DNA of 42,481 bases, taken from Oligoflexia bacterium (GTDB lineage: Bacteria; Bdellovibrionota; UBA1018). The stretch covers positions 1 through 42,481 of the forward strand of contig CAIRTR010000247.1 in the NCBI GenBank assembly GCA_903881565.1, read 5' to 3'. A model generated the notes under the pieces. It searched no databases, was not told the origin of the DNA, and saw only the letters and a program-made list of their open reading frames with translations. A program made the translations under genes and the position numbers. Shown one piece after another: positions 1-8,744 of this stretch. Position 1 is the stretch's first letter. Every line of letters starts with the position of its first letter.

Positions 1-2826
1 ACCGAAGTTCGCATCGCAGCGGACGGCAGCCAAACGCGTAGGTCTTATCAAATGAGCATGGGGCTTGGGGGTCACGCCGCTATCGCCCGCGCCCGAATGC
101 TCACGAAGCTGGGCTACAACGTGGGCCGGCCCACCCATTTTGAAAGACTCAACGTAAGATTCAAAGACGAAAAAGAGCGAGATGATTTTTTGGCTGCCTT
201 AAGTGATCAGACCCTGACCGCCCGCAAGCGCTGGTTAGAACAAACGCCCGTGCGCGCAGAAGTTGAGCTTCACGATGTCGTGCTGGAACCTGCGCAGGTG
301 GACGTGCAGCGGGTGCATTGGGGGGCGATCCCTCGGGGTTTTCTTAACGGCAGGCGAGCCCTGCGTGCGTTGATTGTGCCGCTCGTGTTGATGGATATTC
401 CCGAAAGTATCAATCTTTTTGCCTGGGAGTTTGGCAAATCGGTCTCTGACCGCGTGCTGCTTAATCACGCCTATGCCGAAAACTTTGCGGAAGCCACTTA
501 TGAGGACGCGCGCTGGATTGCGCTGAAGATCGCTCGCTTGACGCGTGAGGACCTTGCCGCGTGTCTGGCTGAAGCAGGCTACCCTAGTGACGTCGCGGAT
601 CTTTTACTTGAAAAAATCGTTGCCCGAAGGAACCATCTGGCCGAGCTTTTTGGAATTGCAGGTAAACTTTTCTATGACTTGAAGCTTACACGCGGCGCAG
701 TTGTGAAGGGCAAGCTCACGCGCGAAGCCTACGATCATCACGCTGAGCGGTTTACCTATGGGGATCCTGAATCTCCGTTGAATAAGTGGGAACTGGGCCG
801 GTTGGCCGTTTTGAAGGGAATCTCAGGAATTCTGAAAACCTTAACTTCTCAGGCCAATAAGCAGCTCGTGTTCTCGGGTGCCGATCAAGTGGCGCAATCC
901 CATCAAAAGGAAATCGAAACAAAAGTCATGCAGCAACTCAGGGAGCATCCCAATTCTCCGGTTCAGTTTCCGGTGTCTTCATGGGGTGGGCCGGTGGGTG
1001 GATTTTCGATCACGGCGGATCGGGATGTGATCACGGGGACCTATTTTGGCAGTGAATCCAAAGTGCAGCTCGTGGATACCATCGGGTTTTCCGCACAAGC
1101 GGGCTGGTTTAGCGGGATCGACGGTTTTCCCGCGCTCTCTCCCACCGCGCTTGCTAACGTAAATATTCAACGCAACTACATTCACGTGCGTCCTTTGGCG
1201 GACATGAAGATGGCGCTCAAAGCGCCTTGGAGTTCTTTTTATGTTCCCAACTTCATGAGCAAGCTGGGCGATGTTTTAGCTGAAGACGCAAAAACGGGGG
1301 AGCTCAAGGATTTTCTAGATCAGTTAGCTGAGGGCGAAATCTTCATGGTCACCGATACGCTCGTTGCGGGCGTTCATGGGTCTGTGAAGCTCCCGATTGG
1401 ACCGCTAGCGGCGCTTGCGGTCGTGGGACCGATTCCGGCTGTGGGTGCGGCGGCAAATGTGCAGGCGACCATAATGCGGAGAACGACTTTTCTGCGTACT
1501 GCAAAGGGAATTCAAGTGTATGTCCAGGCGGCCGAGACGGCGCTCTGGGATGTCGCCTTAGATGTTAACTGGTGGATTAGTTTTGTGCGAGTGGCGCATG
1601 AACAGAAGTGGAGCCGCGGCAACACTCAGGCATTCAATTTTGATTTTCCGCGCGAGACGGTTGATGAGTCCGAAAGACTTGCCCGTGCGTTGAGCGTGTT
1701 GCTGAAGTCTAACGAAACGGAGCTTTTGGAAGACGGATTTGCGCACTTTAAGATCGCCCACCAGCTGGATGCGCAGGCGGAGCGTGCCAATCTGCTTTGG
1801 CATCGGTGGTTTTCGATCGCGGAGGACCACGTGTTGAAGATCCGGCCTGTTTTGAGTACGGGCGAAGAGGGTGTGGAAAAAACGCTGTTTTCCAGCAAAA
1901 TATCGGGAGTCATTGGCAAGGCGCTGCCGGCGTTCTTTTCGGAGTTTTTAGCGCGTATCTTTGGCTTCAACTCGGCGCCGAAGAGTGACTCGAATCCTGC
2001 CGATTCTTTTTTGGGCAGATCCCAATGGGATACGGTGAGCACCGAAGCAGATCTGACTGCCGGGGCGGAGTTTGCGCCTGTGGCTTCCATTGAAAAGAAT
2101 TGGTCGGGTTGGCTTTTGACCAAAGCCAAGATGTCTGGGATCTTTGATGAGCTCGAGGGCTGGGCTAAGCCTCTGAATGGGGGGCATGGGCTTATCAGGC
2201 GCGATGAATTTGCTTCGACAAAATGGCTGGAAATGTACGCCATTAACGGCCGTTTCGTGATCTACCCGTCTGGCTTGAAAACTTTGGAGAAGTCTTTTGT
2301 CGCACCCAAGGTTCGCGAGGTTTTGGCCCGCATGGTAGAGATTGAGGGCCGGACAAACTATAAAGTCTGGTGTCAAATGAATCACCGTGATCCGGATGCC
2401 GCCGACGAAACAAGCGGGAGCTTCGTCTATTCGGAGCTCGAGGGTAAGAGTCGGGTGTTTTTGCCTTGTGTGACACCTTGGATGAGAACCGTTCTTCAGC
2501 AGCGGCGCGAGTTATTAAAAGGCGCGGCCGTGAGCGAAAAGGATTCTCGGGATCGGGTCAGAGCTTATACTCAGATTCTAAACGCGCTTGAAATCAAAGG
2601 GGGCGTTGGAGCGATTGCAAAACTCCTGGAGCGTCGCGACTGGTTTTATCAAATCCGCGTTCAGGGTTATCGCAGAGGGGATGAAAACGGAGATACGGCC
2701 TATCTTTCGGATCTTTTGGGTGAACCGCAGACAGGCGCGACCGTAAGTTATTTTCAGGATCTCACGGATCGCTATCATTTGATGGGGCATGAGGTTTATG
2801 CCCGCTACCTGAGCGAGGGGTATTGA
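1..2826 (+). CDS. Large uncharacterised protein, 5' end cut by the window edge
   Basis: The reading frame is open to base 1 and reads through sensible codons before the first ATG at 52, so the gene probably begins upstream of the window; at least 941 residues are encoded here. I do not recognise a domain. The visible part alternates helical charged stretches (about residues 150-290) with a central glycine- and beta-rich section (about 330-420) and further helical segments; there is no membrane segment of convincing length. The stop TGA is one base before the ATG of the subtilisin-like protease gene, so the two are very likely co-transcribed and translationally coupled, which suggests a functional pair such as a secreted enzyme and an envelope partner. 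That role is inference only. A signal peptide cannot be judged because the N-terminus is missing. Confidence 0.8.
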   Translation, partial: TEVRIAADGSQTRRSYQMSMGLGGHAAIARARMLTKLGYNVGRPTHFERLNVRFKDEKERDDFLAALSDQTLTARKRWLEQTPVRAEVELHDVVLEPAQVDVQRVHWGAIPRGFLNGRRALRALIVPLVLMDIPESINLFAWEFGKSVSDRVLLNHAYAENFAEATYEDARWIALKIARLTREDLAACLAEAGYPSDVADLLLEKIVARRNHLAELFGIAGKLFYDLKLTRGAVVKGKLTREAYDHHAERFTYGDPESPLNKWELGRLAVLKGISGILKTLTSQANKQLVFSGADQVAQSHQKEIETKVMQQLREHPNSPVQFPVSSWGGPVGGFSITADRDVITGTYFGSESKVQLVDTIGFSAQAGWFSGIDGFPALSPTALANVNIQRNYIHVRPLADMKMALKAPWSSFYVPNFMSKLGDVLAEDAKTGELKDFLDQLAEGEIFMVTDTLVAGVHGSVKLPIGPLAALAVVGPIPAVGAAANVQATIMRRTTFLRTAKGIQVYVQAAETALWDVALDVNWWISFVRVAHEQKWSRGNTQAFNFDFPRETVDESERLARALSVLLKSNETELLEDGFAHFKIAHQLDAQAERANLLWHRWFSIAEDHVLKIRPVLSTGEEGVEKTLFSSKISGVIGKALPAFFSEFLARIFGFNSAPKSDSNPADSFLGRSQWDTVSTEADLTAGAEFAPVASIEKNWSGWLLTKAKMSGIFDELEGWAKPLNGGHGLIRRDEFASTKWLEMYAINGRFVIYPSGLKTLEKSFVAPKVREVLARMVEIEGRTNYKVWCQMNHRDPDAADETSGSFVYSELEGKSRVFLPCVTPWMRTVLQQRRELLKGAAVSEKDSRDRVRAYTQILNALEIKGGVGAIAKLLERRDWFYQIRVQGYRRGDENGDTAYLSDLLGEPQTGATVSYFQDLTDRYHLMGHEVYARYLSEGY

Positions 2827-2827
2827 G

Positions 2828-5686
2828 ATGAGAAATCTTTCCCCTCTTCGCCTTTTGCTTTTGTGCCCAGGTCTGTTCGTCTCGGTGGCATCGGCGCATC
2901 AGACCTATGAGCGCTCAGAACAATGGGGGCTTAAAAATCAAGGAAAGCCGATTTCAGTTTTTGCGGGAGATTTAAAGACGGATGTGCTCACGGCCCGAGT
3001 CGGCGAAGATATCGATCTTGAGGATCTCGATCTCTTTATTGTGGCCTCAAGGTTAAAGTCTGTTCGAGTCGCCGTGCTGGATTCGGGTGTCGACGTGACC
3101 CACCCGGGACTCCAGAACCGCCTTGTTTTAGATAAACAGCTCGGGGACGTCACCGATCAAGTGGGGCATGGCACTCATGTCTCAGGCATCATTGCCGCTC
3201 AAGATGACGGGCATGGCGTGGTGGGAGTTGCGCCCAATGCATTGATTTTACCCATTCGTGTGATTGATAAAGCGCCTCAGGCGCCTGTGCGGCCCCAAGC
3301 GCTTCAAAGTGGGGGATTCGGAGCATTCTTAGATCGAATTACCAAGGGAATCCGACTTGCGACGAAGCTTCAGGCGCAGGTCATGAACCTCTCGATGTCT
3401 TGGCCAGAGTTGCCGGATACGGCTGATTTTTCTGATTTTGAAAAAGCGGTGGCCGAAGCGCGAGCACAAGGCATTATCATTGTGGCGGCGGCTGGTAATG
3501 ATTCAACTCCGGCTCGCGTATCTCCTTGTCAGACGACGGGCGTGATTTGTGTGGCAGCCCACGGCCCTGATGGGGCTCTCTCTCATTTTTCAAATTACGG
3601 AAGTTTCGTGGAACTCGCGGCCCCCGGCGTTTCAATCTTAAGCGCCTGGCCTGTCGCGATTGCGCGCAAAAAGGGCTCGGTTTTTGGGGAGTTTTCGGGC
3701 TACGAGATCAAGGATGGGACTTCGATGGCGGCGCCGTTTGTGACGGGCGCTGCGGCTTTGCTTTTGGGAGCGGGGTATTCAAGCGACGAGGTGGTCGCAA
3801 GATTGTTACTGGGTTCGCGTGGTTTGCATTCGCTTTCGGAGAAATCCGTGCAGTTTGGCAAGCTCGATGTTCGGGGCGCGCTCAGCGTATATCCCAAACC
3901 TTTGATTTTGCCCCTTCAGAAGAGGCCGATTCGCTTGAGCTGGGATCAGGTGAGCGGGGCGTTGCCGTTTGAAGTGAAGCTGAAGAACAATTGGGTCGAG
4001 AGCGGAAAAGTGAGTGTGCGGGCACGGCTTTCGCAGAGTTCCGCGTTGGCCCAAGTGTCACTTGAAAATGCTGTTTTTGAGCACTGGAACTCCGGCGAGC
4101 AGAAAACATTGAAGGGCCGCGTGCAGATCTTGGATTCGGCACGTTTCGAAGGCCGGTTTGATCTTCAACTTGAGATTGTGAGTGAGGATGAAGAGGGAAA
4201 ACTTCAAGATCAGTCGTTGCAGCTTCCGATGGATGTGGTGGTGCCGGTGGGACTGAATTCCGCGGCGGGTTTTCGTGAAGTTCCGATTGAAAGTTGGCTT
4301 GGGTCAGCGGTGAAAAGTGGGGCTCAGTTTAGATCAGTTGTGGGGGATCCCAGGAGTTTGATTGCGCTTGAGGCTGATTCAAAAGGGTTGAAACTTTCCT
4401 GGCTTGAGCAGACGAAGGATTTGGACCACAAGTTTGTGGTTCGGGCGCAGACTCTAATGGCCGCGCCTAAGGGAGAGCTGTTTGCGATTCACAGACTTTT
4501 TTCGGGCGAAAAGAATGGATCTGCGGAATTTGTTTTTGTCTATCAAAAGTCCGCGCCTAACGGCGCGCAAGGGTTTCATTTTGAGGTTTTTGATTCGGGA
4601 CTAAAAGCCTCTGATGCGAACTCAAAACTTTTGCCAGATTATGTTCCACGTGCGGTGGCGTTTCCCGAGAACTTTCAATGGGGGCGTTTGAAGGGGGCAA
4701 AGGGAGATATGGCCAAGTTGCCGGTCTGGGTGGGGCTTGGACCTTCGGCTGATTCAATCGGAAAAACCCCTGTTTTGGATCCTTGGGACAAGATGGCGGG
4801 TCCGGAGCAGAATCCGGTGGCGGCAGAAAAAGATGCACCAGATTTGCGACTTTACGCTTTGGGGAGTGAGGGTCTTAAGGAGATTGCGGCTCCCAAAGAA
4901 ATGGGCGTGGTCTCACTTTTTCCTCAGAGTGAAGAATCTCGTCGGCGGGGAGAGGTTTTTGTTTTATTGCGAAAAGGGGAAGGGGCGTTGGTCTCCTATT
5001 TTCGTGGACGGTTTTGCGAGGGAGAGTGGGTAGGGATTGCGCCTCTATCGATGGATAAAACCAGGACACTGTTTGGTCTTCAAAATGTTTTAGAAGTGAC
5101 CCGTTTAGATGGGGATATGAGTGCCGCGGCACTGAGGGATCTCGTGTTTTTTGGGCCCAGCAACGAAGGCGTGATTCGTGCGACGATGCTTCCGGGGGGG
5201 TCGGCTTTGCCCGCCCTTCGCGATCAGAAACTTAAATCCTTAAGCTCAAGTGATGTGGCGCTCTCGGGTCTGGGTGCTTTTTTGAAGGATGGCGCGCCCT
5301 CGTACTTTATACAGACACTTTATGATTTGCAGTTTCATGATCTTGGGCAGGGTGAAGTCGCGCGAACGACGTTAGGGCGGTTTAGTTTCCTGCCGGGCCT
5401 TGTATCCAAAGCGAGATATTTTCCAGTCGTGGTGGGAGCGGCTTCAGGCGGCGAAATGCCCGCGATGCTTTTGCCCTCAGGATTTGGACCCTTTCCAGGG
5501 CTTGAAGTGATTGTGCCTCAATATCAAGAAGGGCATCTCCAGAGTTTGGTACGACCTGCGCGGTTTCGATTTGAAGAGGGGCAGGGGTGCGAAGGCCTTC
5601 CGACACCAAGACGGTTGGAGGGGGGCGCGTCTTCTCTTCTGTATTTTTGTGGGGATCGGTTTGTAGAAGTGAAGTTGGAGTTGTAA
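2828..5686 (+). CDS. Secreted subtilisin-family (S8) serine protease with long C-terminal extension
   Basis: A signal peptide (about residues 1-23, ending VASA) is followed by a short QWGLKNQG segment typical of the start of S8 catalytic domains, with no recognisable I9 propeptide. The catalytic triad is visible: Asp85 in VAVLDSGVD, His114 in GHGTHVSG and Ser299 in GTSMAAPFVTGAA, with the oxyanion Asn224 in AAAGND. The catalytic domain ends near residue 345. The remaining 600 or so residues are beta-rich and unassigned; they could be beta-sandwich or propeller-like binding domains. The protein should act outside the cytoplasm, cleaving proteins in the periplasm, at the surface or in the medium. 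It sits one base after the upstream large gene and probably belongs to its operon. All catalytic residues are present, so activity is expected; substrate unknown. Confidence 0.93.
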   Translation: MRNLSPLRLLLLCPGLFVSVASAHQTYERSEQWGLKNQGKPISVFAGDLKTDVLTARVGEDIDLEDLDLFIVASRLKSVRVAVLDSGVDVTHPGLQNRLVLDKQLGDVTDQVGHGTHVSGIIAAQDDGHGVVGVAPNALILPIRVIDKAPQAPVRPQALQSGGFGAFLDRITKGIRLATKLQAQVMNLSMSWPELPDTADFSDFEKAVAEARAQGIIIVAAAGNDSTPARVSPCQTTGVICVAAHGPDGALSHFSNYGSFVELAAPGVSILSAWPVAIARKKGSVFGEFSGYEIKDGTSMAAPFVTGAAALLLGAGYSSDEVVARLLLGSRGLHSLSEKSVQFGKLDVRGALSVYPKPLILPLQKRPIRLSWDQVSGALPFEVKLKNNWVESGKVSVRARLSQSSALAQVSLENAVFEHWNSGEQKTLKGRVQILDSARFEGRFDLQLEIVSEDEEGKLQDQSLQLPMDVVVPVGLNSAAGFREVPIESWLGSAVKSGAQFRSVVGDPRSLIALEADSKGLKLSWLEQTKDLDHKFVVRAQTLMAAPKGELFAIHRLFSGEKNGSAEFVFVYQKSAPNGAQGFHFEVFDSGLKASDANSKLLPDYVPRAVAFPENFQWGRLKGAKGDMAKLPVWVGLGPSADSIGKTPVLDPWDKMAGPEQNPVAAEKDAPDLRLYALGSEGLKEIAAPKEMGVVSLFPQSEESRRRGEVFVLLRKGEGALVSYFRGRFCEGEWVGIAPLSMDKTRTLFGLQNVLEVTRLDGDMSAAALRDLVFFGPSNEGVIRATMLPGGSALPALRDQKLKSLSSSDVALSGLGAFLKDGAPSYFIQTLYDLQFHDLGQGEVARTTLGRFSFLPGLVSKARYFPVVVGAASGGEMPAMLLPSGFGPFPGLEVIVPQYQEGHLQSLVRPARFRFEEGQGCEGLPTPRRLEGGASSLLYFCGDRFVEVKLEL

Positions 5687-5712
5687 AATCCACGAAATTC
5701 GGAGGACGCGCG

Positions 5713-5895
5713 TAAGGCGGCGCAAACCCGGCCGTGCGAAGTGAACTCAAAACTTTTCCCAGAATGGTGACGTCGATTCCGCGTGCGACTCCAAAAGTCT
5801 CTAAGAAGTTCTTGGTGAAATAGTTTGAGCGCACCCGAAATTCCCGTCCCCAAGTCACAAGCCTCGAATAGAGAACCTGAACAACCACCGAAGGT
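5713..5895 (-). pseudogene. C-terminal remnant of a Y1 (REP-associated/IS200-like) transposase, copy 1
   Basis: Read on the minus strand, this stretch encodes YSRLVTWGREF followed by YFTKNFLETFGVARG and LGKVLSSLR.AGFAPP. The combination of a WGREF-type motif and a following YFxKNxLExxG helix resembles, from memory, the C-terminal end of REP-associated tyrosine transposases found in deltaproteobacteria and relatives. The catalytic HUH and tyrosine region is absent and the frame has lost its stop, running on into antisense of the protease gene, so only a fragment survives. A second copy lies at 11427-11546. Differences between the two copies fall mainly in third codon positions, so both descend from translated genes. 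The family name is moderately secure; the shared coding origin is strong. Confidence 0.5.
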
Positions 5896-6083
5896 GCATG
5901 AGGCCCCCGCGTCCATAGGAACATGCTGGGGCAATCATACTCCCTTGTTTTGTGACGATATCTAGGTGCGCTGGCAGGCAAAGTCCCGCATTATTGCTGA
6001 AATATTGGAAAAATGACTTTGTGATTAATAATTGACCATTCAACTCTTGCGAAGCTGTTCGTCGAGGATTATGGTGTCCCAAA

Positions 6084-8027
6084 ATGCGTCGGTATACAGG
6101 CAAGCAGTATTGGATTACAGCATTTATTGGCGTGGCCTTGTTGCGTTTTGTCTCGATTATTCCGTTTGTAATCGATGATGACGAAGCGTGGTGGGCTGTA
6201 TCTGCACGCGCGCTTAAAACCCCCTGGGAGTTTTATTTCCGCGCCGTCGACGTGAAGCCCCCAGGGATTGTCTGGTTCTACTACTTTGTTGATCGTATCG
6301 TTCACTGTGCCTGTGATCCCCGGGTCACCCGGGCGGCTTTTATTTTGCTCCTTGTAGGGGCAGCATTGTGCCTCCGCTGGTTATTGCCGCGTTTGTCTGC
6401 AGGGGCGGCCGGGGCGGCAGGGAGCTCTAAAAAGGGATGGATCGCAGCGACTCTCTTTGTTCTAGGGACGGCAATGGGGCTTCCAAAGCTTTTTACGATT
6501 ACGGGCGAAGGCCTCATGACTCTATTCGTGGTTGCGGGTTATTCTCTGGCTTTTGTTCCGGCGGTCTCAACGGCAGTGCCTGGGATTTACCTTCTCTCAG
6601 GCGCTTTGCTCGGCTGCGCTATCCTGGTTAAACAAACTGCGATCCTGTTTGCGATTCCGATTCTTTTTTGCAGGTTTCCCAAACGATTTACGTCTTTCCA
6701 AATCGGGCAGTTTCTGTTGGGCTCTCTGCTCGTGGTCGTTCCTGCCCTCTGGGCGGTTGATCCCGCGACTTTTGTTTATTGGAACTGGACCTATCCGAGT
6801 GAGGTATTGATTTCGGTCCGCGACCGCCTCTTTGATTCGAACAAGCAGCTTGGGATAAGTCTGCTGCTTTTTGGGGTGGCACTTTTCCCGATGATTCAAT
6901 GGGCGAGCTCAGCACTAAGATCCGGAGCTGCTGGGGGAAGATCTGAGACCTCTGCGCCCGCCCTCAAGGCTTTGATCCCGGATTGGCTTCGGGATTTTAG
7001 AGTACTTTGGCTCGTATCAGCCACTTTCGTGATGTTGGTGGGCCGCGGGCTGTTTCTGCACTATTTTGTGCCGATGATTGCACCACTAGCCCTTCTTGCT
7101 GCGGAGTCGCCCGGGGCCGCTCGTGAAAAAAGTTTCGGATTGAAGTGGATGATGGGGTGCTACGGTCTGAGTGCGGCTTTTCTGCTTTTTCAAGAAACCG
7201 GGATCTTGTGGACCACGGATTTGCCTTACTTCAAGTCTGTGGGCGAAGTGATTCGGTCTAATGTGCCCGCGGATAAACGCATCTTGGTCTGGGGTGGATC
7301 CACCTTGCCTCTGAGCTATTCGGGTAGAAACTATGTGACGCGCTTTGTGGTACCGCGTTTCGGCACACTCCCTTATTCGACACGGGCTACTGAAGAAGTG
7401 TTTCATCGAGAGCTTCTTGAAGATCGCCCTTTTATGATCGTGGATCTGCATGAACGCGCTGATAATCGGTTTAACAATCCCATTGAGAGTGACACGGTTG
7501 TTACCGAGATGATCAAACAGGAATTTCATCCCTATTTTGCCACGAGGATTCCGTGGGCGAAATTTTATCTCAGGGAGGCGCCGCCTGCGGGCTCTGAGCT
7601 CAGGCCGGTTTTGAATTCCGCAGCACTTGAGGCTCTTTCAGAGCCCTTTCCTGCGGCTGAGAGGCCGTGGGAAGTGCTGGCCAATCCACCGCGCAAGGAC
7701 TCCATAGTGGCTTGGTGGGATTGGGAACGTCAGGTTCGTGCGCGCTATGGCGCTGAATTGCTGCAAGCTCAAGGTTCGAGTGCTGAGGTTCGTGCAAAAG
7801 CTCGCAGGTTGCTCCGGCAGCTGGATCGGGAGCCGGCGAGTTCATCAGCTGCCGACGAAATGGAGCAGTTTGTGGCTCAATCGGAAAATCTTCCTACCCG
7901 CTCAAGACTCTGGTGGCTGCAACTCGCGTTTGTCAAATTGACGCCCAAGGCTTGGAGCCCTGAAGTTCCCGCTATAAGGGCGATCAGTTCTATCGTGCCT
8001 CCCGGTGAGCGCATTCATCGCGAATAA
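6084..8027 (+). CDS. GT-C family integral membrane glycosyltransferase (ArnT/PMT-like, GT39/GT83 type)
   Basis: This 647-residue protein has an N-terminal membrane segment (about 11-30) directly followed by the acidic loop motif DDDEAWWAV (Asp31-Glu34), then VKPPGIVWFY. This is the usual first periplasmic loop of GT-C enzymes that take a sugar from a polyprenyl-phosphate donor. Roughly ten hydrophobic segments fill residues 11-380; a soluble C-terminal domain (about 390-647) faces the periplasm. The likely role is transfer of a lipid-linked sugar to an envelope acceptor (lipid A, glycolipid or protein); the acceptor cannot be told. No good Shine-Dalgarno lies before the ATG at 6084, but no in-frame start lies just upstream. 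It converges on the DUF3047 gene with a 3-base gap and no visible terminator. Confidence 0.85.
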   Translation: MRRYTGKQYWITAFIGVALLRFVSIIPFVIDDDEAWWAVSARALKTPWEFYFRAVDVKPPGIVWFYYFVDRIVHCACDPRVTRAAFILLLVGAALCLRWLLPRLSAGAAGAAGSSKKGWIAATLFVLGTAMGLPKLFTITGEGLMTLFVVAGYSLAFVPAVSTAVPGIYLLSGALLGCAILVKQTAILFAIPILFCRFPKRFTSFQIGQFLLGSLLVVVPALWAVDPATFVYWNWTYPSEVLISVRDRLFDSNKQLGISLLLFGVALFPMIQWASSALRSGAAGGRSETSAPALKALIPDWLRDFRVLWLVSATFVMLVGRGLFLHYFVPMIAPLALLAAESPGAAREKSFGLKWMMGCYGLSAAFLLFQETGILWTTDLPYFKSVGEVIRSNVPADKRILVWGGSTLPLSYSGRNYVTRFVVPRFGTLPYSTRATEEVFHRELLEDRPFMIVDLHERADNRFNNPIESDTVVTEMIKQEFHPYFATRIPWAKFYLREAPPAGSELRPVLNSAALEALSEPFPAAERPWEVLANPPRKDSIVAWWDWERQVRARYGAELLQAQGSSAEVRAKARRLLRQLDREPASSSAADEMEQFVAQSENLPTRSRLWWLQLAFVKLTPKAWSPEVPAIRAISSIVPPGERIHRE

Positions 8028-8030
8028 GAT

Positions 8031-8744
8031 TTAACGTACTAAAATGAAATCCGTGTAATCCGCGACGCTTTCACTCTGAGTCTGATCTCCATCGGTCGAG
8101 AGTCCGATTCCAACAAAATCCGGGACATCGCCTTTGGGATCTCCGCCGCGAAAATGTTTCAAAAAAGTTTCCCTGAGCTCCACTTTTTCCGTGCGCCAGG
8201 TGTTCAGTGGCCCGCCTGATTCACGAATGACCGTGTCCCGAACGAGAAACAGACCGTGCCTTTGATCGCAAATCGCGTTTTTAGGTCCCACTGCACTCCA
8301 GACGTATTTTAGCCCGTACCAACGCAGCCCACTTTTCCACATGAGATGCACGCCGGCAGCCGAGTCTGCCATGTCATGAACGCATTCATCTCCCCCTTTC
8401 GGGAGTACTTGCGCCCGCCATTTCCACTCGACCGCTTTGAGTTGCTTTTTATCGGTGCTCTCGATGGCGTAGCCGACCATGGCGCTATCCATTCCTGCCT
8501 GATAACGAGCGCGTAAGTAGGGGAGTGTGGGATCGTTGATAAAGGTGTAGTAATTAATATCGCCTGACTCGCGTTTGATCAGTTCCCACTTTGACATGTC
8601 CAGTTTGAGGTGGATTTTGAGAAGTTCTTCAGATGGCGTTGGGGATGGGGTAGGCGTCGGGGAGGCTGAAGCAGCAAAGGACAGTTGCGCCACCCCAAAA
8701 CAAGTTGCTATCAAGGTCAGAAGTGTGAGGCGAGAGCGGCTCAT
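8031..8744 (-). CDS. DUF3047 secreted protein
   Basis: A 237-residue protein with a signal peptide (residues 1 to about 25, ending SFAAS) and a short Pro/Thr/Ser linker. The mature part shows features I associate with DUF3047: an early WKWRAQVLPKGGDE segment, an acidic/alanine stretch (MADSAAGVHL), a central YVWS, a TVIRESGGP-like strand and a closing VGIGLSTDGDQTQSESVADYTD region. DUF3047 proteins are periplasmic or surface proteins of unknown biochemical role, probably lectin-like beta-sandwiches. The start codon overlaps the stop of the upstream MMPL exporter gene by four bases, so the two are translationally coupled; a periplasmic partner of that exporter is a reasonable but unproven guess. 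Confidence 0.85.
   Translation of the reverse strand: MSRSRLTLLTLIATCFGVAQLSFAASASPTPTPSPTPSEELLKIHLKLDMSKWELIKRESGDINYYTFINDPTLPYLRARYQAGMDSAMVGYAIESTDKKQLKAVEWKWRAQVLPKGGDECVHDMADSAAGVHLMWKSGLRWYGLKYVWSAVGPKNAICDQRHGLFLVRDTVIRESGGPLNTWRTEKVELRETFLKHFRGGDPKGDVPDFVGIGLSTDGDQTQSESVADYTDFILVR

Noticed and set aside
5382-5981. Minus-strand 199-codon frame across the end of the protease gene
   Set aside because: Only its middle (about 5713-5895) has meaning, as a transposase remnant; the rest is antisense to the protease gene.
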